From Tilletiopsis washingtonensis (taxonomy: Eukaryota; Basidiomycota; Exobasidiomycetes; Entylomatales), in the NCBI RefSeq assembly GCF_003144115.1, contig NW_020312015.1, positions 1-64,000 on the forward strand: a DNA stretch of 64,000 nt. The letters are read 5' to 3'. Shown here piece by piece: positions 11,011 through 22,737 of this stretch. The position numbers were made by a program, and so were the translations under genes. Under the pieces are notes generated by a model. The model had not been told where the DNA came from and did no database searches. It was given only the letters and a program-made list of their open reading frames with translations. How positions within the stretch are numbered: position 1 is the stretch's first letter; each line of letters begins with the position of its first letter.

Positions 11011-12070
11011 CGTCGACGAGTGCTCTGGCACAGCCGGCGGTGTGTGGGCGGGAGGAGGTAGTCGTGGCACGTAGAGCGACGTGGACAGGACTTGGTGGGG
11101 CCAGGCAGCAGCATGTGCGGCGCAGGCTGCTCAAAAGCAGCACAGCTCGCCATTTGGGCGCCCTCGCTCGCACGCTCAGCATGCGCAGGCCCTGGCGTGT
11201 TGTTCGCGGTGTTGATCTGCGCCCGAGCGAAGAGCACGGCCAAGGCAGGCACGCCGCGGGTGCGCTCTGTGGAACAGAGTGCTGCGCGAGGAGGCGGTGC
11301 GATGCTCTGCAGCTGTGCGTGCACGTCGCACGCCGCCCGAGCACGGCCGGCGCCAGCTTGTGTGCCTGAATGACGGCGGTGCCTCATTGGGCGCATTCAC
11401 GCCCAACGCGAGCTAGAGAGCGTCACGAAGAGCAGCGCAGAAGGCGCGCTGATCTGCGCCTCCAGAGAGATCAAACCGCACCCCGGCGAGCACAAGACAG
11501 CGCGGCGAGCGCTCGGTCGCCCGATGCGGGTCGCAGCCTCCGGAGGGGCCATAGAGACACTCGCTCGCTGCTTGAAAGCTCCTCTTCAGCTCTTATAGGT
11601 GTCGATGCGGCTGACCGCAGCTGCCGGGGAACTGCGGCAGTGCTGCAGAGCGGCAGAGGCGCAGAATGCGGGCCCACGGCGGCGGCGCCCCTGAGCGCGA
11701 CGGAGCGGCGCTCAGCCTCGGGCCGTCTCGCAGCCGCAACCTCGCACGACCGTGCGCGACGCCGCAGCGCGTATGATGCGGCGGCGAGCTGTGTGCTGTA
11801 CCATGTGCACTGAGGCACGCCGATGCCGGCCTGGACGAAGCATGCTTGCGGCGATGGTGATGTAGTGAGGCAAGACGCCGCCGCACGCTGCTGCGCGATG
11901 CAGCCGCCGGCGTCGGCGTTGGTCGGACGAGGAAGCGCGCGCCATGCCGCGTGTGGAGGCAGCGGCAGCCGCGCGCCGCTGGAAGAACACGCCGACACCC
12001 TGCACCTGCCTCACCCTCCCATCACCTCGCCCAGCCCGGCGCTCTGCAAGCGTCCCTCTTCATCACAGAC
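11011..12070. promoter_or_regulatory. Shared upstream region of the kinase and SKI2 genes
   Basis: About 1.06 kb between two divergent start codons. Open frames here are short and Arg/Ala-rich, as expected by chance in GC-rich DNA. No conserved domain, tRNA or repeat was seen. The last 60 bases before SKI2 are C-rich, resembling the pyrimidine-rich leaders of other genes in the window. Confidence 0.45.
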
Positions 12071-15000
12071 ATGGCCGCGCCCGAAGCCGGCCCCGCGCTG
12101 CTGCGCGCCGTGCCCGAGCGCGGCGTGCTGCTCGATGCGCTCGCCCTCTCGCCCGGCCAGGCGCCCTTCACGCCCGCCGAGGTGCGCGCCGCCCTCAGCG
12201 CCCGCTTCCTCGAGCCCGCCACGCCGGCGCTGCCGCCAGCACACTTTGCACGCACGCCCGACCTCGCGGCACCGCTCGCGCCTGCGCCGCTGCCGGCTCG
12301 CACCGCGCTGCGCTTCGTGCGCGCCGGCCTGCGCGGCGACATCGTCGGCGCCCAGGAGGTGCGCGTGCGGCGCGCCGCTGCCACCCGCCGCGGCCGCGAG
12401 TTCGTGCGCGGGCGCGTCGGCAGCAGCATGTTTGCGCCCGGCGGCCTCGACGAGGTGCTCAAGGGCGACGGCGCCGGCGACGACGACGCCGAGGAGGAGG
12501 AGGAGCGTGGTGAGTGCAGTGGCCCGGCGGCTGTCTGGCATGCACCTGGAAGCGGAGCTGTGCCCGCCGCCTGGTCCCTGCGTTGGCGCTTTGCTGACGC
12601 CGTGCCATCATCAGGCCTACGTATCTGCGCTTCTGGCCTGTCGCGTGGATTCCGCTCGCGGGCACAGCGCGAGGCCGAGTCGAGTGAGGCCGCGCTGGAG
12701 CTCGACGACGACGACGAGGTGCCCGAGCTGGACTGTGCGTATCATTCGCTGCGCGCTGCTAGAGAAGCTGCTCACACCAGCACAGTCACACCGGACGCAC
12801 ATCTTAAGATCCTCTCGCGCGAGGTAAAGCCGCGGGCGCCCTTCTATCGTGCAGCAGTCCAGCCTAGCGTGCGTTGTCGCAGCATGCGTGCCCTTCTCAC
12901 ATGCTGACTCGCCGCATCAGGACGCTGCCAAGGAGTCAACCTCCTCAGCCGTGCATGATGCCGAGCTGGACGAGCTGCTGCCGGCGGCGCCGCCGGGAGC
13001 CAACCTCGGGCTGGGTGCGTCGCGGGCCGCGCGCCGGCGCCTCGAGAGCAAGCGCGACTGGGCGCACGTTGTCGACGTCAACGCGACGATGGGCGACTTC
13101 CACAAGCTGGTGCCTGACATGGCGCACAAGGTGCGTGGTCCGCTAGCGAGACTGGACACCGTCTGCTGATGCGCCTCGCCCTGCAGTTCCCCTTTGAGCT
13201 CGATCCGTTCCAGAAAGAGGCCGTCTACCACCTGGAGCAGCGCGACTCGGTCTTTGTTGCGGCGCACACGTCGGCCGGCAAGACGGTTGTGGCCGAGTAC
13301 GCCATCGCCCTCGCACAGAAGCACATGACCCGGTGCGTTGCCGCAGCAGCTTCTGTATCGGCCCCAGGGCCCGAGCACTGACGCTGCGCGCCTGTGCAGC
13401 TGCATCTACACATCGCCCATCAAGGCGCTGTCCAACCAGAAGTTCCGCGACTTCAAGCAGACGTTTGGCGCGCAGAACGTCGGCATCCTGACTGGCGACG
13501 TGCAGATCAACCCCGAGGCGCCGTGCCTGATCATGACGACGGAGATTCTGCGCAGCATGCGTGAGTGGCGCAATGCGCGGCGCACAGCCTTGGTCCTGAC
13601 GGCTGCGGCACAGTGTACCGCGGCGCCGATCTCATTCGCGACGTCGAGTTTGTCATTTTCGACGAGGTGCACTACGTCAACGACCAGGAGGTGCGTGCCA
13701 GCTGCCGTCCCCTTGCCGCTCCGCTGAACAGCCCCGCGCAGCGCGGAGTGGTCTGGGAGGAGGTCATCATCCTCTGCCCGCAGCACATCAACCTCATCCT
13801 GCTCTCCGCGACCGTGCCGAACACAAAAGGTAGGGCCAGCAGTGCGGCATGTAGCTCACGGTACTGACCGCGCATGGCCCGAAGAATTCGCCGACTGGGT
13901 CGGCCGCACGAAGAAGAAGGACATCTACGTGATCAGCACGCCGAAGCGTCCCGTGCCGCTCGAGCACTTCCTCTACGCCGGCAAGGAGCTGCACAAGATC
14001 GTCGATACGCGTGGCCAGTTCCTCGGCAGCGGCGTCCGCGCTGCCACCGAGGCGCTGCGCCGCAAGCAGGACAAGGAGCGCGAGGCGGCCGGCCTGGCGC
14101 CGATCGGGCGAGGCGGTGCCGCCGGAGGGCGCGGCGGCGCAGGGCGCGGAGGGCCGCAAGGCGCAGGCCGAGGTGCGCCACGCGGAGCAAGAGGCGGAGC
14201 ACGCAGTGGTGCGCCTGCCCTTCGAGGCCGCGGAGGCGGCGGCAGCGCAGCCGGAGGCAACAGCCGGCCGGGATTCGGCGGCGACAAGAGCCTCTGGATC
14301 AACCTCGTGAACCTGCTGCGCAAGCGCGACCTGCTGCCCGTCGTCGTCTTCGTATTCTCGAAGCGGCGCTGCGAGGAATACGCCAGCTCGATGCCGAACA
14401 CGGACCTCTGCAATGCACGCGAGAAGAGCGAGGTGCACATCCTGATCGAGAAGAGCCTGACTCGCCTGAAGGGTGAGCGGCGCAATGCACTTCACCACCG
14501 CAACCTGCTGATCAACATCGCACAGGCTCGGACAAGAGCCTGCCGCAGATTGCGCGCATGCGCGAGCTGCTCGCACGCGGCATAGGTGTGCACCACGGCG
14601 GCCTGCTGCCGATCGTGAAGGAGGTGAGATGTGCGGTGCGACGCTGTGTGCGCTCTTGTTGACGCCAGGGGAGTAGGTCGTCGAGATGCTGTTTCAGCGC
14701 GGACTCGTCAAGGTGCTCTTCGCGACCGAGACGTTCGCCATGGTGCGTACGAGCCGTGAGGCGCCGCTACGCATGCTCACACAGCTCCTGCAGGGCGTCA
14801 ACATGCCGGCGCGGTCCGTCGTCTTCTCTGGCATCCGGAAGCACGACGGACATGGCTTCCGCGAGCTGCTCGCTGGAGAGGTCAGTCTCCACCGGTCCCC
14901 ATATCTCTCCCGTTGCTTACGCAATCTGTCAGTACACGCAAATGTCGGGCCGAGCCGGCCGTCGCGGCCTGGATCCTACGGGCGTGGTCATCATCAACGC

Positions 15001-17022
15001 CAACGAGGACGTGCCGGATGTGAGTGCTGCGCTCGTTTGATCTGCGCCCCTCGCTGAGCCCTTGCAGACGGGCATCTTGAACAAGATGCTTCTTGGCCAG
15101 GCGACGAAGCTGTCGAGCCAGTTCCGCCTGACGTACAACATGATCCTCAACCTGCTGCGCGTCGAGGCGCTCAAGGTCGAGGAGATGATCAAGCGCTCCT
15201 TTTCCGAGAATGCGTCGCAACGCCTGCTGCCCGACCAGCAGCGGAAGGTCAAGGAGGTGCGTCCGAAACCCAGACCTGCTGGGATACCGGCGCTATCGCT
15301 GTGCTGCCAGACGCTCGCGGCCTGCATATCTTGCTGACGCCTCGTTCCAGGTCGAGCGACAGCTTGCGCGCCTGCCTGCTGTGCCTCCGGAGCGGGAGGA
15401 AGACATCAGCCGCTACTACGACCTTGCCCACGCCGCCGTGGCCTCGAATCAAGGCATGCTTGAGGTCGCCCTCGCGCAGCCACAGGGCTCGAAGATGCTT
15501 GCCGCCGGCCGAGTCCTTGTGCTGCGTGACGAGCACTTTGACTTTGACGTGGCCGTCGTGGTGCGCTCCGTCGCCGACGGCCTCTTCCTCGTCCTTGCTG
15601 CAGTCTCGCCTGAGCGCAAGGCGGGCACGCTGGGTGAGTCGCGCGCCAGGTCCATTCACTGCGCCGCTGCTGACCTCCAGCAGACGTTGAGTCTGGCAAG
15701 GTCACTCCGCTGTGGCCCGCGACGCTGCGCGATCGCCCCGCAACGGGCCTGGTCTACGACCTGCGGGAGGTGCCGCTGAGCTCAATTGTGCTACTCACGC
15801 CGCATCTGCTGAAGGTGTGTTCCGCAGGCTCCCCAATGAGACCTGCCCCCCCGCTCATCATTGCCGCACAGATCGAGACGAGCATGATCATGGCGCACCG
15901 CATCTCGGCCATGCAGCGCACGGCCGACATGCTGGCGCCGCTCGTGGCCGAAATGGGCGCCGCCGATGCCGTTCCCGAGGTTGACTGGTCGCGCCTGCGC
16001 CGTCTGGAATTCCAGGAGGCGCTGCGCTCGCGCGACGGCTATGCGTCACGTCTGGCTCAGCACACTGCCTGCACGACACACGAGAGCTTCGCGAGCGAGG
16101 TGAGTAGGCTGGTGTGCCGAGACCTCCGCCTGCTGACCGTCACTCTCGCAGTACGCAATGATGCACGCGCGCAAGGCGCTTGGGACACGCATCAAGGCGC
16201 TCAACCTGTCGATCTCCGACCAGAACCTGGACCTGCTGCCCGACTACCAGCAGCGCATTGCCGTGCTCAAGACGCTGCGCTTCGTCGACCCCGTCTCAGA
16301 GGCAGTGCTGCTCAAGGGACGCGTCGCCTGCGAGATCAACTCGGCCGACGAGCTCCTGTTGACGGAGCTGATCCTCGACAACTTCTTCAATGCGCTCACG
16401 CCGCAGGAGAGCGTGGCGCTGCTCAGCGTCTTCATCTTCCAGGAGAAGACGGACATGCAGCCCGAGCTGCTCCCGCGTCTCGCAGAGGTGCGTCGCCAGA
16501 TCCGTGCACCATCCAGCGACGCTGACAGTCCCTTCGCCAGGGCTACGCCACCATCATCGCCACGTCGGAGCGAGTCAGCGCCGTGCAGGCGGCCCACCAC
16601 CTCAACCACACCGACTTTGAGACGGCGCTCAAGACGGGCCTCGTCGAGGTCGTGTTTGAGTGGGCCAGCGGCATGGTGCGTACAACGATCGTGGTGTGAG
16701 AGGCAGCATGCTGCAAGCTGGCGTGCTGTGCCGTGCTTGCTAGCTGCACCCTGCGCTCCTTGGACGTGCTCCTCCGTGCCGCATTACGCCCTGCCCTGGC
16801 CTGCGCTGACGCCGCGCGTCACAGCCCTTCAGCAAGATCACCGACCTCACCGACGTGGCCGAGGGCACGATTGTGCGCTGCATCACGCGCCTCGACGAGA
16901 CGTGCCGCGAGGTGCGCGACGCGGCGCGGGTCATTGGCGACGCCGACCTGTTCCAGAAGATGGAGGCGGCGCAGGAGTGCATCCGGCGCGACATCATCGC
17001 GTGCGCCAGCCTGTACGTGTAG
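12071..17022 (+). CDS. SKI2: Ski2-family DEVH-box RNA helicase of the Ski complex
   Basis: ATP-dependent 3'-5' RNA helicase that, with Ski3 and Ski8, feeds cytoplasmic mRNA to the exosome. The helicase core is complete: [15 protein letters not shown] (Q-like motif), [15 protein letters not shown] (motif I), [11 protein letters not shown] (Ia), [26 protein letters not shown] (DEVH, motif II), LLSATVPNT (III), [12 protein letters not shown] (IV), [30 protein letters not shown] (V) and [10 protein letters not shown] (VI). After it come the winged-helix and ratchet regions and a C-terminus ([13 protein letters not shown]) typical of Ski2/Mtr4 proteins. An N-terminal ELDELLPAA segment and SGLSRGF resemble the Ski2 N-terminal arm and separate it from Mtr4. 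About nineteen short introns are needed; where checked they are phase-consistent. Unusual: a Gly/Arg-rich insertion with repeated GRGG and RGGAR units between motifs III and IV (14101-14280). The fungal-specific start context was not verifiable beyond the first in-frame ATG. Confidence 0.93.
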
Positions 17023-17721
17023 CCGGCAGCAATCGAGCCAATGCCGCATGCTCGCCACTGGCCTGAACCTGCCGCGTGCCGCATTCTGCTGTACGCGCGG
17101 TGGCCGCTTTGCTTGGAACGAGCATAATATGGTCAGTGTGTTGCGGGATGGACGTGTGAAGGAAGAGCTGCTCGCCGGGCAACATGCTCGGGTCGGTGAT
17201 TCGAGGCGACGCGGGGCCGTCGCACGGTCGCGCTGTGTGTGCTCCGCACACCCCGCATTGAGAATTCTGCCTCCCGAGCAAGGCGTGGGCTGCTGCTTGC
17301 GAGGCTCCTCCTGCGGCTCTGATGCTGCGGTGCAGCTGCTGCACGGCGTCGATCCGCCGCGGCCAGCCGGTCCTGCGCCTGGCCCAGCCCTGCATGCTGC
17401 GCCTGCGAAGGCCGTCCGGCGATGCCGCAGCCGGCGAGCGCTGGACGGCGGCAGCGCAGCACCACAGCACGCCGCACCGCTCTCACTCGACTAGACTCTC
17501 CCTCGCACTCGACTCTTCTGCTCTCTGGCTCCCGCAGCTTCGCGCTTATTCTGGGGTGAGCTGCCTGCCCGTAGCTCTGTCTGATGTCTGTATTGAGCGC
17601 TGCTGCTGGGCCGAGACAGCGGGCCGAGCTGCCTTTCAGCAGCACCCGGCACCGCCGACCGATGCTGCTGCGGTGCCGCAGCCGTCGAAGAGAGCGCGTC
17701 GTTCTGCTTGCGCTTCGCTCT

Positions 17722-17764
17722 CCGCACTCCGCACCCGCTGCGCGCTAAAGCGTGCGGAGTGCGG
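17722..17764. repeat. Perfect 13-bp inverted repeat with 17-nt loop
   Basis: CCGCACTCCGCAC at 17722-17734 is matched by its exact reverse complement GTGCGGAGTGCGG at 17752-17764. The transcript of either strand could form a stable GC-rich hairpin. It lies about 700 bp after the SKI2 stop, so it is not an obvious terminator; a protein-binding site or chance in GC-rich DNA are alternatives. Confidence 0.6.
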
Positions 17765-18319
17765 CGTGCGCCAGACTGCCGCCGTGCCTGCGCAGCAAGC
17801 ATGGTCCAGACGCGGCGACTCCGGCAGCGGAGCGGAGCCGGCGCGGCGCAGCACGGCTGCGGTGCCGCAGCCCAGCGACGCAGATGCAGCGCGATGGCGA
17901 CGAGGACGCTTGATGCGGCGGTCGCGTGGTGCCGGCGCTGCGTCTGTGCCGAGGCGGGCGGCCCGCCTGCGAAGTCAGAGTCTAGTCTGCTGCCGTCTGC
18001 TGCCGCATCGGCCCCCGCCCTCTGCCGCTGCGCTGCTTTGCCCGCTCTTGCTCTGCTGCGCTGCGTCTTCGCTGCCTGCCCCGCAGCCGCGTCCGCTTCG
18101 CCGCACGCCGACGTCGCGGGCGTGTCACGGCTGCGTCTGCGCCGGTGCCCTGGCTGCCCTCTGATGCGCGACTGGGGCTGTGAGACCGAGACCGATGCCG
18201 AGTGAGGGACAGTCGCGCGCAAACGCTGACACGCGCTTTGTGCCTGTCGCCGCTGCGCGGCTCTTCCGCTGCCGCCTGCTCGGGGCCGCCGCTGCCCGCC
18301 GCCGCTCCGTCCTCACACC

Positions 18320-18524
18320 CGCCTTACCCCTCTCTCACTCCTCGCTGCACCCTCACACCCTCCAGCTTGCCTTCGCCCGCGTCCACGCTCTCTTCGCTCT
18401 ATACCTCGGCCTCTGCGCGCCGACCTCTTCGCTCTTCTGCGCACCCGCTGCGCGCCGCTTGCTTCCTTCTTTGCGCACCGCCGCGCCGCTGCCTCGCACC
18501 CGGCCTCTTCTCCACGCACGCGCC
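18320..18524 (+). promoter_or_regulatory. Pyrimidine-rich leader of the GPI-protein gene
   Basis: A C/T-dominated tract of roughly 200 bases ends at the ATG at 18525. CT-rich tracts just upstream of the start are common in highly expressed fungal genes lacking a clear TATA box; that role here is inference. Confidence 0.4.
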
Positions 18525-19602
18525 ATGCAGCTTGCCACACGTGCGCTGCTTGCGCTGCTCGGCGCCGCCGCCGTCGCTGCCCAGGGTGAGTGATGCATGA
18601 TGGCGGGCGCAGAAGCGTGCGCCGTGCTGGCGTACCACGTCGCTGCGGCCGGCATGCGCGCGACGCCGGCGCCTCGCACTGACGCATACCCGGCAGGCAC
18701 GACGGACGTGCGCACGCTCAGCATCGACACGGACATCGCCAAGACGATCCAGCGCTACACGATGGGGCCCGGCGGCTCGACGCCCGTCTTCATCTCCACC
18801 GACACGTCCTTCGTGCCGCCGGTGACGTCGTCGGCGTCGGGCACCATCCTGCCGACGCTGAACCCCGTGCCGTCGTTTGACATGAGCTCGGCCGCCGCGG
18901 CCGCTGCGTCGTCGGGCGCGCTGAACCGCACCGCCTCGTCGAACTACACGCTGCCCAGCGCCACGGCGACGGCGACGCCGGGGCCCGGCTTCGTCGTGCA
19001 GCAGTCGAACCCGTACGTGATGCAGGTCGTCGACCCCAAGGACCTGCCGAAGATGAACTTCAACCTCGCAAACGAGACCGAGGTGCGCCGGCAGGTCATC
19101 TGCGGGCAGCAGACCAAGTTCTGCGCCACGGCTGGCTGCGCCGAGGCGGGCGCCACGATCAACGTGAGTGTGCGGTCGGGCGGCGCGGCCGCAGGAGAGT
19201 GGCGCTCACCTCTCTGTGCAGTACAACTTCTGCGACGTCGACACGCTTGCCTCGCGCTGCACGTGTGACAAGGGCGCCTCGAACCTGCAGCAGTGGAAGT
19301 GGCCGGTGCAGTTCTCCGACTGCCTGGCGCGCGCCACGACGTGCGCCGACATGTGCTCCATTCCCGGCGGCACGACGGCGCAGCGCACGGCGTGCAAGAG
19401 CGCCTGCCAGACCAACTTCCGCGACACGTGCGGCATGCCCGGCCAGTACTCGGCCAACTACGCCGTCGCCAAGAGCGGCGACAAGCCGAATCTCGACATG
19501 ATGCAGGGCGGCACGGCCGGCGACGGCGCCGCCTTCCTGCGGGCCAGCTCGCTGGCCGTGGCGGCGGCGTTTGCCTTTGCTGCCGTGCTCCTCGTCGCAT
19601 GA
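18525..19602 (+). CDS. Secreted Cys-rich GPI-anchored protein, DUF7707-like
   Basis: Encodes 302 residues after introns 18586-18696 and 19164-19221. The N-terminus (MQLATRALLALLGAAAVAAQ) is a signal peptide with likely cleavage after AAQ. A Ser/Thr/Pro-rich middle follows (about residues 40-130) with N-glycosylation sequons (NRT, NYT). The C-terminal half is a Cys-rich module: QVICGQQTKFC, CAEAGATIN, YNFCDVDTLASRCTC, then paired cysteines through CADMCSIPGG and CKSACQTNFRDTC. This spacing resembles the fungal secreted DUF7707 domain. The end is a hydrophobic stretch (SSLAVAAAFAFAAVLLVA) with no basic tail, as in GPI-anchor signals. It is therefore probably a plasma membrane or cell-wall protein. 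Ligand and function are unknown. It converges with the SET-Tad3 gene. Confidence 0.8.
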
Positions 19603-19889
19603 TGCGGCCCTTGGCTCTCCAGCGCCTTTCTCTGCTTCCTCTCCGCTACCATACTTATTCCTCGCCTGCTCGGCCTTTACCCAGCGCCCTCCGTCACCGA
19701 GCGGATGCGTGCGCTCTGCCGCCTGTCTTTGCACCCGTCTGCTGTCCCGCGCGCAGTCATGCAGCCGCCGCGCCTCTCCCTGCCATTGTACTGCTCTCCC
19801 GCTCAATCCACGCCACCTCACCAGGCAGATGCGTGATGCTCGTGCAGATAAAGTACAGCCGGATGAGATAGATACAGGCGGTGCAGGGT

Positions 19890-22176
19890 CTATGGGTCGA
19901 GTCCAGTGATGTGAAGCAGCGCGTCGAGCTCGGGCTCGTCGCCCTCGTGTTCCAGGCCGCCGCGCCAGCGCCACACGTCGAAGCGATGGTTCAGCCCGCT
20001 CTGCTCCTGGATGACGTACGGGCCGCCGTCCTCGCCGCCAACGCAGCGGCGGCCCAACGCGCCGCAGCAGCCGCCGGCGCCGGGCGCCGCGCGCAGGAAG
20101 TACAGGCTGCGCACGCGCGAGTGCACGAGGGCCATGCAGCACGACATGCACGGCTCGTGCGTGGTGAAGAGGGCGAGCGAGTTGAGCAGGTAGTCCTGCC
20201 CGTTGCTGACGGGCGCACGCGATGGCGATGCAGCCTTTGGCCGGCCGTTGGGTGAGCTCTGCCGTGCCGCGTCGTCGGCGCCGAGGCCAGACACCGTCGG
20301 CGAGGGCGTGCGGGCAGGTGAATCCTCGGCGAGCAAGCCCCTTGTGCGCTCCTTTTCGCGCTCGACCCTGATGCGCGCCACGTACTTGATGGCATTTGTG
20401 ACGGCGTGCTTCATCGGGTTGCGCTCGCTGATGCGCGTGTCGTGGGCTTCGGCCTCGATGCGCCCGCTGGTGGCAGGCGGGCACGTGCTCGCCCACGGCG
20501 GCGGCTGGATAGGCGTGGTGACGAACGCCGCGATGGGCAGCTCGCCCTTGGCCTTTGCCTGCCGCGCCAGGCCGACGCAGCGCAGCATCGCCTGCCGCGC
20601 CCACTCGGTGTTCTCGGCGTTCCATGCCGCCGCATCAGCGTCGCGGTCGACGAGTCCATTGTATGTCGAGCCGGACGGCAGCACCGAGGAGCTCGAGCCG
20701 TTGACGCTGGGCCTGATGCCGACAGGCCAGAGCGCGGACCACTCTGCGCTGCGAGCCTTGCACGGAGCCGGGTCAATGGGCACGTCGCGGAGCTGCGGCG
20801 TCGGCTCTGCTCCGGCGATCGTAAAGTCGCGCGCGTTGAGCTCGTCCATGAGGGCCACCAGTGTGGCGCGCTCCGGCAGGTCGCGCTGCGTGCAGATGAG
20901 CGCCTGGATGCCGGCTGCTGCGCCGTCGTGCTGGTCCGATGCGCGCGGCGAGGTGCGCCGGAACTGGCGCAGGTGCTTTGTCGTCTCGGGCGCGTGCTCG
21001 GTGAAGTGCGGGTGCTGCTGCAGCCTGCGCAGGAACTGGCCAAAGATGGCCGTCTTGCGCGGCTCGACGTCGACAACCCAGGCGGGCACCGTCTCGAGCG
21101 GCGCGTGCAGCGGGTCGATGGCGGTCGTGATGCGCCAGAGCTTGCTCGGCGCGCCCGGAGCAAGCTGGCTGGTTGCGCTTGCGCTGGCAGCGCCGTTGCT
21201 CGCCGCTTCTTTGCGGACAGCCCGCGGAGTCTCGGGCTGCGGCGGGTCAGCGCTGGGTGCCGGCGCAGCAGAGGCCGCCTCGGCCGCCGGCAGCGGCACC
21301 TGTGCCGAGCTGGCGCACGCGTGGCCGTTGGCCTCGCTGATGCCCTGCGTCTTCGAGGCGCCGGCGTCGCCCTCGTCGTCGGAGTCGAGGCTGAGGCGCA
21401 GCAGCTCGTCCTCGCTCGGCTCGCTGGCGGCATCGTCGGCGGGCGCGTCCGTCTCCCACCACATGCGCCCGACCCCGTAGCTGATGCAGAGCTCGTCGCC
21501 GGCGCTCACGGCGCGCATGAGCGTGTAGCGGATCGAGTGTGTAGCATGGTCGAGCGTGTAGCTGACGTTGGGCAGGTGCGGCGCGTGGTTGAAGAGCGAG
21601 CCTGCCGATGCGCTGTGAGCCACGCCGCGGCCCTGCCGCCAGCAGCCCGCACTCACCGATGCCCAGCGCAATGGCCATGTCGCTGCCCGCGGCGCCGCGG
21701 CGCTGCCAGACGAACGTGTAGCAGTCGAGCTGCGTGAAGCGGCCGTGGCGCGCATACTCGTCGGCGGGGAAGACGAGCACGGGGCTGACCTCGAGGAGCG
21801 TGCCGACGGGCAGCGCACGCGCCGCATACACGCCACGCCCGGCGCCCGGCGCAGCGCGGATGGCGATGAGGCTGTTGAGGTGCGGCGTCGCGGCCGGATA
21901 GCTGCTGCCGCTGCCATTCGTGTGCGCGGCGCCGTGCTGCACGCCCGTCGGCGAGATGCCGAGGCGTGCGTTTGTCGGCGGCTCGGGCGCCAGGCCGTGC
22001 CCGTTGGAGTGTGCGATGCCGTTCAGACTGCTCGCCGTGGTGCTTTCGCCATCGCCCTGTGCGCTGCCTGTGCCGTGCAGCCCGTTGCGACCCGGCGCCT
22101 GCTTCACCGGGCCTGCCGCGCTAGTACGCGCACCGCTGCTGCTGCTGGACGGAGCATGCTGCGGCGCACTGGGCAT
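19890..22176 (-). CDS. TAD3: SET domain fused to Tad3-like tRNA adenosine deaminase subunit
   Basis: Encodes 743 residues with one intron (21602-21656). The N-terminal part is a SET-type methyltransferase-like domain: IRAAPGAGRGVYAARALPVGTLLEVSPVLVF, the split GSLFNHAPHLPNVSY motif, then GDELCISYG. A disordered Ala/Ser linker follows. The C-terminal part matches Tad3/ADAT3, the non-catalytic partner of Tad2 that makes inosine at tRNA position 34: LARQAKAKGELPIAAFV, a YLLNSLALFTTHEPCMSCCMALVHSRV zinc-binding block whose conserved cysteines are present, then GCCGALG and LNHRFDVWRW. The region expected to hold the His-x-Glu zinc motif reads NPMKHAVTNAI, so the Glu is replaced by Val, as in Tad3 pseudo-catalytic subunits. 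Start chosen as the first ATG before a long Ser-rich N-terminus. Both domains lie in one uninterrupted frame across the linker, so this is a fusion rather than two genes. Confidence 0.85.
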
Positions 22177-22737
22177 GGGACGGCGGGCGGCACGGAAGGC
22201 AGAGGCGGGCGGAGGCGGCGGCGCAGTGCGGCAGCGGCGGCGGCAAGGGGAGCGATGGTGCGGGGTGTGGAGGAGCAGACGCAGGAGCGGCGTGGCATGT
22301 GTGATGCTCACACGAGGGTGACTTCTTCGGAGCAGGCTGCAGGGCGCGCATCACGTGCGCGCCGCCCGCGGCCACAGCACCGGCAGCACCGCTCTCCGCG
22401 CACCGGCGCAGGCAGGCGGCTGTATGCGTCTGCATTGCAGCCATAATCACAGCAGACAGCCTGGCTGTGGCGACTGTCCGGCTGCAGCTCAGCTCTGGGC
22501 GGAGCGGGGCGGGTGCGGTGAGCGGCGGCGCCTGGCGGGGCGCGTCTCGCACGGCAGCCGCACGCACGGCCAGCCGCGCCTCGGCCAGCCCCGCGCCGCG
22601 CACGTCTCGCTGCTGCTCGGGCGGTGGAGTCGCGGCAGCGGCACGGGCTGCCTCCGCTCCTCCGCATCCCATCCGGCGCTCTCGCCTGCGCACGCCGCTC
22701 CTGCACGGCACCCTCGCACCCGCCTGCGCCGCACACC
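22177..22737. promoter_or_regulatory. Divergent promoter between SET-Tad3 and CTI6
   Basis: 561 bp separating two start codons on opposite strands. It is GC-rich with no TATA-like box that I can see and no repeat. Both genes must draw their core promoter elements from it. Confidence 0.5.

Larger units (their letters stand above)
17023..18524. other. Long intergenic region between SKI2 and the GPI-protein gene
   Basis: About 1.5 kb with no recognisable gene. Several open frames, including a 243-residue one on the minus strand (17491-18222), are Arg/Ala/Ser-rich and have no family motif or codon pattern of the neighbours. The region contains a perfect inverted repeat (17722-17764), and its last 200 bases are a pyrimidine-rich tract leading into the downstream gene. 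Confidence 0.5.

Noticed and set aside
17491-18222. A 243-residue minus-strand frame in the SKI2-GPI spacer
   Set aside because: Low-complexity Ala/Arg/Ser composition, no domain, no intron-exon structure; such frames arise by chance in GC-rich DNA.
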